Source: an uncultured Eubacteriales bacterium (GTDB taxonomy: Bacteria; Bacillota; Clostridia; Christensenellales; Aristaeellaceae). From it: a stretch of 56,373 bases of DNA. This document shows positions 41,373 to 56,373 of this stretch, piece by piece; the first letter of the stretch is position 1, and each line of letters begins with the position of its first letter. The stretch covers positions 1-56,373 of the forward strand of contig CADCAS010000009.1 in NCBI GenBank assembly GCA_902799465.1, given 5' to 3'. The notes beneath the pieces were generated by a model. That model was not told where the DNA came from, made no database searches, and saw only the letters and a program-made list of their open reading frames with translations. Made by a program: the position numbers and the translations under genes.

Positions 41373-42107
41373 TTGAGCGATTTTGCAATCGGAGTCCGGC
41401 CGTTCAGTCTGGCCGCGGTGATCTGTCGGCTGACGCTGGCGATGATCGTGGGCGCGGTGATCGGGTATGGCCGGGCGCGGAAGAAGTCGAACGCCGGCCT
41501 GCGGACCTACATGCTCACCTGCATCGGCGCGGCGCTGACGATGCTGATCTCAATGTACGAAAATGAGATGCTCAAGGGCGCGTGGGCCTGGGCGGCGGAG
41601 GTGCAGTCGGTGAAGTTCGACCTGTCCCGCTTCTCGGCCCAGGTGGGGTCCGGCATCGGCTTCCTGGCGGCGGGCACCATCATCGCGGCGGCGCACCGGC
41701 AGGTGTCGGGGCTGACCTCGGCCATCGGCCTGTTCGCCACCGGCTGTCTGGGCATCGCCTGCGGCGCGGGGTTCTACGAGTGCGTCATCACCGCCATGGT
41801 GCTGATTGTGTTCACGATGGAGTTCATGCAGCCCATGGAGCTGGCCTTCAAGCGGCGTCTGCGCAACATCACCATCTACGTGGAATTCGAGGACGCCGGG
41901 GACGTGGACACCATCACCGAGACCCTCCGCAGGCAAGGCGCGCGGCTGTTCGATCTGGAGATGGAGCGCACCGAGCGCCAGGACGGCAAGCTGCCCGCGG
42001 CCATCATGACGCTGAAGCTGGGCAAGGAGAACGCCTCCCACTCGGCCATACTGTCCTCGGTGGCGGAGCTCAGCTGCGTCAACGCCATCCAGGAACTGAT
42101 CGCATAA
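41373..42107 (+). CDS. MgtC/SapB-family membrane protein, copy 1
   Basis: A 244-residue protein with a hydrophobic N-terminal MgtC domain (about 1-140; RLTLAMIVGAVIGYGRARKKSNAGLRTYMLTCIGAA in part, VGSGIGFLAAGTII, GLTSAIGLFATGCLGIACGAGFY) and a soluble ACT-like C-terminal domain (about 150-244). MgtC proteins modulate F-type ATP synthase or Mg2+ physiology in some bacteria; the role here is unproven. The start is a TTG at 41373 with GGAGGAGGG seven bases upstream. Thirteen bases separate it from copy 2; they form one transcription unit and may act as a heteromer. Confidence 0.9.
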   Translation: MSDFAIGVRPFSLAAVICRLTLAMIVGAVIGYGRARKKSNAGLRTYMLTCIGAALTMLISMYENEMLKGAWAWAAEVQSVKFDLSRFSAQVGSGIGFLAAGTIIAAAHRQVSGLTSAIGLFATGCLGIACGAGFYECVITAMVLIVFTMEFMQPMELAFKRRLRNITIYVEFEDAGDVDTITETLRRQGARLFDLEMERTERQDGKLPAAIMTLKLGKENASHSAILSSVAELSCVNAIQELIA

Positions 42108-42120
42108 GGAGGACGGGACC

Positions 42121-42810
42121 ATGATCACAGCCATCAATCCCCTGCGGAACATCAACGGCCTCACGGTGTCGCTGCGGATGGTGCTGGCCTTCCTGTGCGG
42201 CACGGCCATCGGCTTCGAGCGTTCCTACAAGAACCGGCCCGCCGGCTTCCGCACCCACATCCTGGTGTGCATCGGCGCGGCTACCGCGTCCATGACCGGC
42301 ATCTACCTCTACCTGTGCCAGGGCCTGCCTACCGACATCTCCCGGCTGGGGGCGGCGGTGGTGTCCGGCCTGGGCTTCATCGGCGCGGGCACCATCATCG
42401 TCACCCGCAACCGCACCGTCAAGGGCCTGACCACCGCCGCGGGCCTGTGGGCCAGCGGCGTCATCGGACTGGCGCTGGGCGCGGGCTTCTACGAGGGCGG
42501 CCTCTTCGCCACCCTGCTGGTGCTGGTCACCGAGACCCTGTTCTCCCTGCTGGCCCAGCGCATTCGGCGCACCCCGGAGTTCAAGATCACCCTGCACTAC
42601 CGGCAGAAGCCCGCCCTGGACCAGGTCATGCGCTACTGCAAGGACAAGCGCGTGGCCATCACCAACCTCCGCGTGGTCAGCGGCGGCACCGCCGAAAAGC
42701 CCGACTACGCCGCCATGCTCAACCTCCGCCCCAGCTTCCGCGTCAACCGCGACCTCCTGCTCGCCCACGTCCGGAATATCCACGGGGTGCTGGAAGTGGA
42801 GGAGAGCTGA
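42121..42810 (+). CDS. MgtC/SapB-family membrane protein, copy 2
   Basis: A 229-residue paralogue of the upstream protein: LRMVLAFLCGTAIGFERSYKNRPAGFRTHILVCIGAA (in part), VVSGLGFIGAGTIIVTRN, GLTTAAGLWASGVIGLALGAGFY, closer to classic MgtC than copy 1, then a C-terminal soluble domain (about 145-229). AAGGAGG precedes the ATG. Tandem non-identical MgtC genes point to a two-subunit arrangement or functional split. Confidence 0.92.
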   Translation: MITAINPLRNINGLTVSLRMVLAFLCGTAIGFERSYKNRPAGFRTHILVCIGAATASMTGIYLYLCQGLPTDISRLGAAVVSGLGFIGAGTIIVTRNRTVKGLTTAAGLWASGVIGLALGAGFYEGGLFATLLVLVTETLFSLLAQRIRRTPEFKITLHYRQKPALDQVMRYCKDKRVAITNLRVVSGGTAEKPDYAAMLNLRPSFRVNRDLLLAHVRNIHGVLEVEES

Positions 42811-42814
42811 TTTG

Positions 42815-42920
42815 AAAGGGAACAGGGAAAAGGGAAAAGGAGCAACGGCTGCCGCGCGGGCCGCAAAAACGGTCTAACGCAGCCAAGCCATTCCAATTCC
42901 TGATTCCCAATTCCTAATTT
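42815..42920. repeat. Family A repeat with mismatched arms
   Basis: The left arm is of the GGAACAG/GGAAAAG type and the right arm of the AATTCCT/AATTCCC type, around GGCTGCCGCGCGGG. The two arms do not belong to the same word family. Confidence 0.8.
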
Positions 42921-42948
42921 TGTAAGGACCAGAAAGGCAGGTATTTCC

Positions 42949-44457
42949 ATGAAGAAGCTGTTTTCCCTGTTCCTGGTGCTGTGCATGCTGATGTCGCTGA
43001 CGGGGGCGTTCGCGGAGAGCGCGGACGCGGAGGCCCCGGCGGAGGCGGCGGCCCCTGCGGAGGAGGCGCTGTCCGTGACCCAGCACAGCGTGAGGCTGGG
43101 CAGGCAGACCCTCAACTACATCGCCACCGCGGGGCGCATGCCGGTGTCCGTGGAGGACGATCACTGTGACATGTTCTTCACCGCCTACACCCTCGACGGG
43201 GTGAAGGACCCGACCCAGCGGCCCATCACCTTCGCCTTCAACGGCGGCCCCGGCTCCAGCTCCGAATGGCTGCACATGGGCATGCTTTCCCCGCGCAGGG
43301 TGGAGACCGACGAGAACGGCCAGCCCACGCAGCTGCCGGGGCGCATCGTGGACAATCCCTGCTCGATACTGGACATGACCGACCTGGTGTTCATCGACCC
43401 CGTGGGCACCGGCTACTCCCGCGTTTCAGAGGGCACCGACCCCAACGCCTTCTACAGCTACGCGATGGACATCGCCTCCGTGGGCGAGTTCATCCGCCTG
43501 TACACCACCCGCAACGGCCGCTGGGGCTCGCCCAAGTACCTGGCGGGCGAATCCTACGGCACCACCCGGGCGGTGGGCGTGGCCAACTACCTGTCCAACG
43601 CCTGTGGCCTTGGCCTGAACGGCCTGATGCTGATCTCCACCGCCAATGACTTCTCCACGCTGATGATGAGTGAAACCACCTTCGATCTGTCCTACGTGCT
43701 CTATCTGCCCTCCTACGCGGCCATCGGCCAGTATCACGGCCTGCTGGAGGAGCCCTATCAGTCCATGCCTCTGGAGGAGCTGATCGCAGAGGCGCGGGAT
43801 TTCGCCGCCACCGAATATCAGACCGCGCTGTTCAAGGGCAGCCGCCTGGACGACGCGGAGAAGGACGCCGTCGCCGAAAAGGTGGCCGCGCTCACGGGCC
43901 TGAAGCAGGACTTCGTGCGCAAAAACAACCTCCGGGTCCATCTGGTCGGTTTCTGCGAGAACCTGCTGGCCGAGAAGAAGCTGATGGTCGGCCGCCTCGA
44001 CGCCCGCTACACCGGTCCCCTCACCGAGGGCAACCTGGGCGCCGGCGATTCAGACCCCTCCTTCGCCGCGCTGGGCGACCTGTTCGGCACCGCCGTCAAC
44101 CAGTACATCGGCGGCGAGCTGGACTATCACACCGACCTCACCTACGAGACCATGAGCGGCACCGTCAATGCAAGCTGGTCCTTCGGCCTCGACAACGAGA
44201 TGCTTCTCCAGGAGAGGGACATCTACAACGCCATGTCCCACAATCGCTTCCTCAAGGTCTGGGTGCTGTGCGGCTACTACGACCTGGCCACCCCCTTCGG
44301 CTGCGCCGAGTATGTGTATGACCACGTCTTCCTCAACCCCGAGACCCGTCAGAACCTGTCCTTCACCTATTACCCCTCCGGCCATATGATCTACATGCAC
44401 GCCCCCTCCCTCGAGCAGTTCCGCAAGGACGCCGAGGCCTGGTACCGGGGAAAGTGA
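42949..44457 (+). CDS. Secreted S10-family serine carboxypeptidase
   Basis: A 502-residue exported peptidase. Signal peptide MKKLFSLFLVLCMLMSLTGAFA (1-22), a short Ala/Glu linker, then the alpha/beta-hydrolase core. Oxyanion region FAFNGGPGSSSEWLHMG; VFIDPVGTGYSR; nucleophile Ser202 in AGESYGTTR; Asp445 in GYYDLATPFG; His479 in PSGHMIYMH. These match serine carboxypeptidases, which remove C-terminal residues, usually in acidic surroundings. S10 enzymes are common in eukaryotes and some Proteobacteria and rarer in Firmicutes. AAAGGCAGG precedes the ATG. Monocistronic with its own terminator. Confidence 0.92.
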   Translation: MKKLFSLFLVLCMLMSLTGAFAESADAEAPAEAAAPAEEALSVTQHSVRLGRQTLNYIATAGRMPVSVEDDHCDMFFTAYTLDGVKDPTQRPITFAFNGGPGSSSEWLHMGMLSPRRVETDENGQPTQLPGRIVDNPCSILDMTDLVFIDPVGTGYSRVSEGTDPNAFYSYAMDIASVGEFIRLYTTRNGRWGSPKYLAGESYGTTRAVGVANYLSNACGLGLNGLMLISTANDFSTLMMSETTFDLSYVLYLPSYAAIGQYHGLLEEPYQSMPLEELIAEARDFAATEYQTALFKGSRLDDAEKDAVAEKVAALTGLKQDFVRKNNLRVHLVGFCENLLAEKKLMVGRLDARYTGPLTEGNLGAGDSDPSFAALGDLFGTAVNQYIGGELDYHTDLTYETMSGTVNASWSFGLDNEMLLQERDIYNAMSHNRFLKVWVLCGYYDLATPFGCAEYVYDHVFLNPETRQNLSFTYYPSGHMIYMHAPSLEQFRKDAEAWYRGK

Positions 44458-44458
44458 C

Positions 44459-44507
44459 CAAACGCCAAGGAGCCGCTCCCAACGGGGGCGGCTCCTTGGC
44501 GTTTGGC
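44459..44507 (+). terminator. Terminator hairpin after the S10 peptidase gene
   Basis: Perfect 19-bp stem CCAAACGCCAAGGAGCCGC and its complement, starting right at the stop codon; no long U-tract follows. Confidence 0.75.
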
Positions 44508-44565
44508 ATGATCCGCGCAAAGCGGCTGTTTCACTCTTGACGTTAGCGGAAAACCGGGGTCCGAT

Positions 44566-44740
44566 GAATTAGGAATTAGGAATTGGGAATTAAAATGGCT
44601 TGGCCGCGTAGGGGCGGCGATGCGCCGCCCGCCGGGTTGAACGTATTGTGTCGTAAAATGGCGGGCGGCCATTGGCCGCCCCTACAGAGTGCGCGGCAGC
44701 CGCTATTCATTCCTAATTCCTAACTCCTAATTCCTAATCC
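44566..44740. repeat. Family A repeat, GGAATTA type
   Basis: Complete element with both arms, GGCGGCGATGCGCCGCCCGCC and GCGGGCGGCCATTGGCCGCC hairpins and GCGCGGCAGCCGC. It lies between convergent genes. Confidence 0.87.
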
Positions 44741-44747
44741 TCCAATC

Positions 44748-46076
44748 TCAGCCGTCCTTCCGCTCCTCTTCCTTCTCCGCGTCCGGGGGGAGCTTCTCGA
44801 CGATGGCCCATTCCACGCGGCGGTCGGCGATCTCCTCGACGCTGATGCGCAGGCCGAAGCACTCCACCACGGGGTGCTGGCCGTCGGCGGGGATCTCGGT
44901 GAGGCGGCTGAAGATGAGGCCGCCCAGGGTGTCGAACTCCTCGTCGGTGGGCAGGTCGATGTTCAGGGCCTCGGCCAGGGTCTCCAGCTCGGCGGCCCCG
45001 GAGACGCGCCACTTGTCCTCGCCCAGGGGCTGGATGTCCTCGTCCTCCTTGGGGTCAAACTCGTCGTAGATGTTGCCGACGATCTCCTCGAGCAGGTCCT
45101 CCAGCGTGATCAGGCCGCTGGTGCCGCCGTACTCGTCCACCACGATGGCGATGTGCTGCTTGCGGCTCTGCATCTCCTTGAACAGCACGTCGGTGCGCAC
45201 GGACTCGGGCACGAAGTGGGCGGGCCGGATGAGCCTGCGGATGGGGGTGTTGCCGCCCTCGCACTGGTCCAGCAGGTAGTCGCGGGTGAAGAGTATGCCC
45301 TGCACGTTGTCGATGGAGCCCTCGTAGACCGGGAAGCGGGAGCGGCCGCTCTCCCGGATGGTGGCCATGATCTCGTCGGGGTCGGCGTCGATGTCGATGG
45401 CGGTGATGTCCTTGCGGTGGATCATGCAGTCGCCGGCGTCCATGTTGTTGAACTCGAAGATGTTTTCGATCATCTCCTTCTCGTCCGACTCGATGGCGCC
45501 CTTCTCCTCGCCGATGTCCACCATCTGGAGAATGTCCTCCTCGGTCACCAGCTCGCCGGAGTCCGCGCCGGTCAGGTGGAAGGGCGCGAGCAGGCCGCGG
45601 CCTACGATGGAGGCCAGCAGGGTCAGGGGGGTCACGGCGATGAGCGTCCACTCCGCGACGGGAGCGATGGCGTCGAACAGCTTCTGCCGGGAATGGGCCG
45701 CGATGTAGCCGGGGATCACGCCGGTGAGCGTCAGCGCCAGCGCGCAGAACACCGCCAGCATCAGCGCCGCCGACCACATGGGGTGGGCCGGGGACAGCTT
45801 TGCCGCCACCCGCGCGCCCAGCCAGCCGTACAGCACCGTCCAGTCCGCCGCCAGCAGACAGAACCAGGCCATGTGAAACTGGTTGAAGGGCTCAAAGGGC
45901 TTCTCCGAGCGCTCGATCAGCCGGACCGCCCGCCGCGCCCGCGGGGATTCGCCCTCCGCCAGCCGCCGCAGCTCGCCCTCGTCAAGATAGGGGATCGCCG
46001 CCGCGGCGCAACGCACCAGCGCCGAGAGCAGCGTTAAAAACACCAAGATGATTACAGGACCGAATGGGTCGTCCAT
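44748..46076 (-). CDS. CNNM/CorC-family (hemolysin C-like) transporter-associated protein
   Basis: A 442-residue membrane protein: DUF21/CNNM transmembrane domain (about 1-185, opening FGPVIILVFLTLLSALVRCAAAAI), two CBS domains (about 205-330; MIHRKDITAIDID, RFPVYEGSIDNVQGIL, AIVVDEYGGTSGLITLEDLLEEIVG), and a C-terminal CorC/HlyC domain (about 345-425). Family members are linked to Mg2+/Co2+ efflux; the hemolysin name is historical. GGGAGG lies 11 bases before the ATG. Together with the MgtC pair it makes Mg2+ homeostasis a plausible local theme. Confidence 0.93.
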   Translation of the reverse strand: MDDPFGPVIILVFLTLLSALVRCAAAAIPYLDEGELRRLAEGESPRARRAVRLIERSEKPFEPFNQFHMAWFCLLAADWTVLYGWLGARVAAKLSPAHPMWSAALMLAVFCALALTLTGVIPGYIAAHSRQKLFDAIAPVAEWTLIAVTPLTLLASIVGRGLLAPFHLTGADSGELVTEEDILQMVDIGEEKGAIESDEKEMIENIFEFNNMDAGDCMIHRKDITAIDIDADPDEIMATIRESGRSRFPVYEGSIDNVQGILFTRDYLLDQCEGGNTPIRRLIRPAHFVPESVRTDVLFKEMQSRKQHIAIVVDEYGGTSGLITLEDLLEEIVGNIYDEFDPKEDEDIQPLGEDKWRVSGAAELETLAEALNIDLPTDEEFDTLGGLIFSRLTEIPADGQHPVVECFGLRISVEEIADRRVEWAIVEKLPPDAEKEEERKDG

Positions 46077-46196
46077 TTGGACACAAACCTCCCGAATGTA
46101 TATTTAAAGCTATTATACCACAGCCCTGTTATATTTGGTATATTGAATGGAAAATTTATGTGCGGAGATTGTGGGGGAGGGGAGGGGGTGGTATAA

Positions 46197-46600
46197 TGGG
46201 GAATTGAGAATGGAAAATGGAGAATGGAGAATGGCGGCGCAAATCCTGCGGATTTGTTGGATTGAATGGGGCTGTTCGGTTCTGCTGTGACAGACGCGAG
46301 ATTTCAGAGGAGACGGGAGACGACCTCTCAGTCAGCCTGACGGCTGACAGCTCCCCTGAAAGGGGAGCCAAGGCTGCCGCGCACATGGAGATACCTTAAA
46401 CGGCATATCGTTCCCTCTTGGCTCCCCTTTCAGGGGAGCTGTCGCCGACGAAGTCGGTGACTGAGAGGTCGTTCTCCATTGCTCCGACAAATCCCAATTT
46501 GCCCGTTATACTGTTTCAAAATATAAAGAAATCCGAAGGATTTCCACCATCATTCTCCATTTTCCATTCTCAATTCTCCATTCCCTATTCCCCATTCATC
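46197..46600. repeat. Composite family A repeat, GGAGAAT type, with paired family B-like cores
   Basis: Left arm of GGAGAAT/GGAAAAT words ending GCAAATCCTGCGGATTTG; right arm starting AAATCCGAAGGATTT then CATTCTC words. Inside are two facing B-type cores (ACCTCTCAGTCAGCCTGACG near 46322 and its opposite ending CTGAGAGGTCGTTC near 46474). A degenerate end GGCTGTTCGGTTCTG occurs at 46269. No clean duplication was found. Confidence 0.75.
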
Positions 46601-46621
46601 TCAGATCAGAACAGGTGGATC

Positions 46622-48043
46622 ATGAACACATACGAGCAGGATCAGGCGCTTTCCATTGAGATCGCGCGGCGGGTGGCGGAGGCCGGGGGCCGGGCGATGT
46701 ACGTGGGCGGCATGGTGCGGGACGGCCTGCGGGGCATCCCGTGCAAGGACATCGACATCGAGGTCTACGGGCTGACGCCGGAGCGCCTGCGGGCGGCGCT
46801 TGCGCCGCTGGGGCGGGTGACGGCCCACGGGGCGTCCTTTGGAGTCTACGGGCTGGAGCAGAGCCAGATCGACATCGCCCTGCCGCGGCGGGAGCGGTGC
46901 GTGGGCATCAGGCACACCGACTTCGAGGTGTCGGTGGACCCGGACATGTCCTTCCGCGACGCAACGCGGCGTCGGGACCTGACCATCAACGCCATGATGC
47001 GCGACGTGCTCACTGGCGAGCTGGTGGACCTGTGGGGCGGGCAGGCGGACCTGGAGGCGGGCATCGTGCGCCACGTCAGCGACGCCACCTTCCCCGAGGA
47101 CGCGCTGCGGGTGTTCCGAGCCGCCCAGTTCGCCGCGCGGCTGGAGGCGACGGTCGCGCCGGAGACCGTGGCGCTGTGCCGGGGCATGGCCGTGGCGGAC
47201 ATCTCCCACGAGCGGGTGTACGACGAGCTGGCCAAGGCGCTCTTGAAGGCGCGGCGCCCGTCGGTGTACTTCCGGGTGCTTTTAGAGATGGACCACCTCA
47301 GGGAGTTCTTTCCGGAGCTTGCGGCCTGCATCGGCGTGCCCCAGAACCCGGTCTACCACCCGGAGGGGGACGTGTTCGAGCACACCATGCTGGTGGTGGA
47401 CTGCGCCGCGGCGCTTCGGGAACAGGCCAGATATCCGCTGGAATTCATGCTTGCGGCGCTGTTCCACGACCTGGGCAAGGTCGTGGCCACCGAGATCCGG
47501 CCAGACGGGAAGATCACCGCCTACGGCCACGAGGTCCTGGGTCTGCCCGACTGCGAACGGCAGCTCAGGCGGCTGACCAACCAGGCCTCCGTCATCAAAT
47601 ACGTCACCAACATGGCCAAGCTGCACATGCGCCCCAACATGCTGGCGGGGGCGAAGTCCAAAAAGAAAAAGACCCGGCAGCTCTTCGACCTGTCCGTCTG
47701 CCCCGAGGATCTGATCCTGCTGGCCCGGGCCGACGCCTCCGGGAAGCTGGACAACCCCTACGACCCCGAAAACGAGCGCTTCCTCCGCGAGCGGCTCGAC
47801 GACTACCGTCACGTCATGACCCGCCCCATGGTCACCGGCAGGGACCTCATCGACGCCGGCCTCAGACCCGGCCCCGATTTCTCCCGCTACCTGGATCGGG
47901 CGAGACAGCTCCACTTCGCGGGCCTGAACCGGGAGCGCGCGCTGAAGCAGGTGTTGGGGGAGTTCAGGGAACAGGGAACAGGGAAAAGGGAAAAGGGGAC
48001 AGGGGACAGGGAACAGGGAACAGGGAACAGGGAACAGGAATAG
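46622..48043 (+). CDS. cca: CCA tRNA nucleotidyltransferase / HD-domain protein
   Basis: A 473-residue nucleotidyltransferase. The head domain shows AMYVGGMVRDGLRG and the metal-binding DIDIEVYG (Asp43, Asp45), then DATRRRDLTINAMM and the DALRVFRAAQFAARL motif; an HD domain follows (EHTMLVV, LFHDLGKVV at about 280). It should add or repair the CCA end of tRNAs. The last 25 residues or so (GTGKREKGTGDREQG pattern) are encoded by a family A repeat arm and are probably an added tail; the natural end is near LGEF. Start ATG 46622 follows CAGGTGG; the upstream in-frame stretch is repeat sequence. Confidence 0.9.
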   Translation: MNTYEQDQALSIEIARRVAEAGGRAMYVGGMVRDGLRGIPCKDIDIEVYGLTPERLRAALAPLGRVTAHGASFGVYGLEQSQIDIALPRRERCVGIRHTDFEVSVDPDMSFRDATRRRDLTINAMMRDVLTGELVDLWGGQADLEAGIVRHVSDATFPEDALRVFRAAQFAARLEATVAPETVALCRGMAVADISHERVYDELAKALLKARRPSVYFRVLLEMDHLREFFPELAACIGVPQNPVYHPEGDVFEHTMLVVDCAAALREQARYPLEFMLAALFHDLGKVVATEIRPDGKITAYGHEVLGLPDCERQLRRLTNQASVIKYVTNMAKLHMRPNMLAGAKSKKKKTRQLFDLSVCPEDLILLARADASGKLDNPYDPENERFLRERLDDYRHVMTRPMVTGRDLIDAGLRPGPDFSRYLDRARQLHFAGLNRERALKQVLGEFREQGTGKREKGTGDREQGTGNREQE

Positions 48044-48293
48044 CTGCTGCCGCGCGTGTGTACGATGCGCGGCAGATTCTGTTTCGACATATTAACATGA
48101 CGGGATAAAGGGACGACCTCTCAGTCACGGCCTGCGGCCGTGCCAGCTCCCCTGAAAGGGGAGCCAAGAGGAAGGACGATGCGTCGGTGACTGAGTGGCC
48201 GTTCTCTGTCAACCTGAATAATGCCGTATATCCTGTCTGTTATGCGCGGCAGCCGTTGCCCCTTTTCCCTTTTGCCTGTTCCCTTTTCCCTCT
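47968..48293. repeat. Family A repeat, GGAACAG type, overlapping the cca 3' end, with nested B-like core
   Basis: Left arm of GGGAACA words lies inside the cca reading frame (47968-48040); right arm TTTTCCC/TGTTCCC at 48255-48292; GCTGCCGCGCG and GCGCGGCAGCCG flank the middle. A family B-like core (about 48112-48205, CTCTCAGTCACGGCC to GTCGGTGACTGAG) is embedded. 48294-48450 shows no recognisable feature. Confidence 0.8.
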
Positions 48294-48454
48294 GGAAAAT
48301 GCAGGAAAACTTGCAATACGTTGAACCGCAGGAAAGAAATCCTTGCCCGCTCCTATCACCCTTTCCTTAACAATTCCTCTCTGCCAAATGTTAAACTTAT
48401 GTAGATTTTTCCGTATTTTGGCGGCTTCGGCGGGCTTTGGACGGGGGCGTTGGC

Positions 48455-48483
48455 TTGACAGGCAAAAAAACCTATGATATAAT
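48455..48483 (+). promoter_or_regulatory. Promoter of rpoBC
   Basis: Perfect TTGACA (48455-48460), 17 bp, perfect TATAAT (48478-48483). A leader of about 210 bases follows, with a CCGCTTTCGCGG hairpin at about 48511, possibly regulatory. Confidence 0.92.
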
Positions 48484-48701
48484 CCTATATTGCGTTAGTA
48501 TGGACAAGCAGCCGCTTTCGCGGCGAAAGTGCCTGAAATCAAAGGGTTTTCGGCGTGAGGGGGTCGCGGAAAATGCGACGAATCTTCACAAGAAGCGCAT
48601 GATTTAACCGAATATTTACCAATGGTTTCCGGCAGTCCTCGCCGCGCCGCGGACCGGGGGAACGGCCCGCGGTCATGAAAAAAGAAGGGGTGATTCAAGG
48701 T

Positions 48702-52496
<3,795 letters not shown>

Positions 52497-52499
52497 TCA

Positions 52500-52653
52500 T
52501 CAATTGGGAATGGAAAATGGGGAATGGGGAATGAAGAAACGCGGCGGACAAGTCCGCGGGCGCTCCATACGGTGCCTTCAAATCAAAACAAATCCGCAAG
52601 GATTCGCGCCGTCATTCCCAATTCCCAATTCCCAATTCCCCATTATCCGATAA
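52500..52653. repeat. Family A repeat, GGAATGG type, between rpoB and rpoC
   Basis: Left arm of GGAATGG/GGAAAAT words, core with GCGGACAAGTCCGC and AAATCCGCAAGGATT, right arm of CATTCCC/AATTCCC words. It fills nearly the whole 176-base spacer inside the rpoBC operon. Confidence 0.87.
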
Positions 52654-52672
52654 GTAGAAAGGAGAGAGCTCC

Positions 52673-56236
<3,564 letters not shown>

Positions 56237-56246
56237 ACCCCAATCA

Positions 56247-56277
56247 CCCCCGCCCGAATACCGTTCGGACGGGGGTT
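56247..56277 (+). terminator. Rho-independent terminator of rpoBC
   Basis: Stem CCCCCG(c)CCGAA with TTCGG(a)CGGGGG and a five-base loop, then TTTGT. It is 11 bases past the rpoC stop. Confidence 0.88.
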
Positions 56278-56282
56278 TGTGA

Positions 56283-56373
56283 GTGTGCCGGGCATGGCGC
56301 ATATCTAACCGGTGAAAGTCCGGTCGCGGGTATTTACCGCCAAGCGTAGCGAACCGCAAGCTGCTACCGGCAA
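56283..56373 (+). mobile_element. 5' end of a probable group II intron (cut by window end)
   Basis: Starting GTGTG, the group II 5' splice consensus (GTGYG), the sequence continues GCCGGGCATGGCGC, CCGGTGAAAGTCCGG and GCGTAGCGAACCGCAAGC, which resemble the start of bacterial group II intron domain I. It begins directly after the rpoC terminator hairpin, the preferred target of class C introns. Only 91 bases are available, so the class and the reverse transcriptase are not seen. Confidence 0.65.

Noticed and set aside
48484..48701. tRNA or ribosomal-protein leader structure upstream of rpoB
   Set aside because: Only a short hairpin is visible; no tRNA arms or recognisable protein-binding motif.

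Overview
The window reads as a chromosomal segment of a GC-rich member of the Firmicutes, most likely an anaerobic, gut-type Clostridia relative. The evidence is gene content and order: ylxM-ffh-rpsP-khpA; dprA-topA-trmFO-hslV-hslU in the order known from Bacillus (without codV and codY); folate-type TrmFO; a PucR-type regulator; a CotH-fold surface protein; and strong AGGAGG ribosome sites with TTGACA/TATAAT-type promoters at 17-bp spacing. A genus cannot be named from sequence alone. Almost everything is core or ordinary accessory metabolism. No CRISPR array, tRNA, rRNA or prophage was seen.

Layout. 1-2760: tandem repeat, then the minus-strand ylxM-ffh-rpsP-khpA operon. 3-8 kb: MATE exporter, an iron-sulfur aldo/keto reductase, a secreted triple-SH3 protein and rpiB. 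8-10.6 kb: an orphan Wzm/Wzt-type polysaccharide ABC exporter. 10.7-17.7 kb: hslU, hslV, trmFO, topA, dprA. 18-23.9 kb: a 1007-residue CotH/lamin-tail surface protein, class II aldolase fba, and miaA. 24-31.6 kb: a second MATE exporter, a second SH3 protein, a NYN/LOTUS RNA-binding protein with an acidic Ala/Pro/Glu linker, pfkA and cobD. 31.7-38.1 kb: a livF fragment and an AT-rich nuclease gene between two hairpin repeats, abutting a complete livK-H-M-G-F branched-chain amino acid operon. 38.6-46 kb: a small unknown protein, a PucR regulator, an ArsC/Spx-fold protein, an MgtC pair, a secreted S10 serine carboxypeptidase and a CNNM/CorC protein. 46.6-56.2 kb: cca, then rpoB-rpoC with their own promoter. 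The last 90 bases look like the 5' end of a group II intron sitting just behind the rpoC terminator.

The most striking content is between the genes. Nearly every intergenic gap carries an element of family A: inverted arms built from 7-bp-period words (GGAATTA, GGAACAG, GGAATGG, GGAGTAG) around a GC-rich core. A second family, B, behaves as a true MITE: ends GTAAC...GTTAC and, in six copies, a perfect 8-bp target duplication (AAAAAACC, CTTTTTTT, TTCCCAAT, CGGATTTC twice, GAATTGAG). GTAA ends with 8-bp duplications are the hallmark of IS66-family transposition, so family B is inferred to be mobilised by an IS66-like transposase encoded elsewhere. B elements sit inside A elements, and in one case an A core sits inside a B element. 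These repeats have reached gene ends and operon interiors: the 3' end of cca is read through an A arm, an A element separates rpoB from rpoC, a B element duplicates the miaA stop codon, and another sits just upstream of rpiB.
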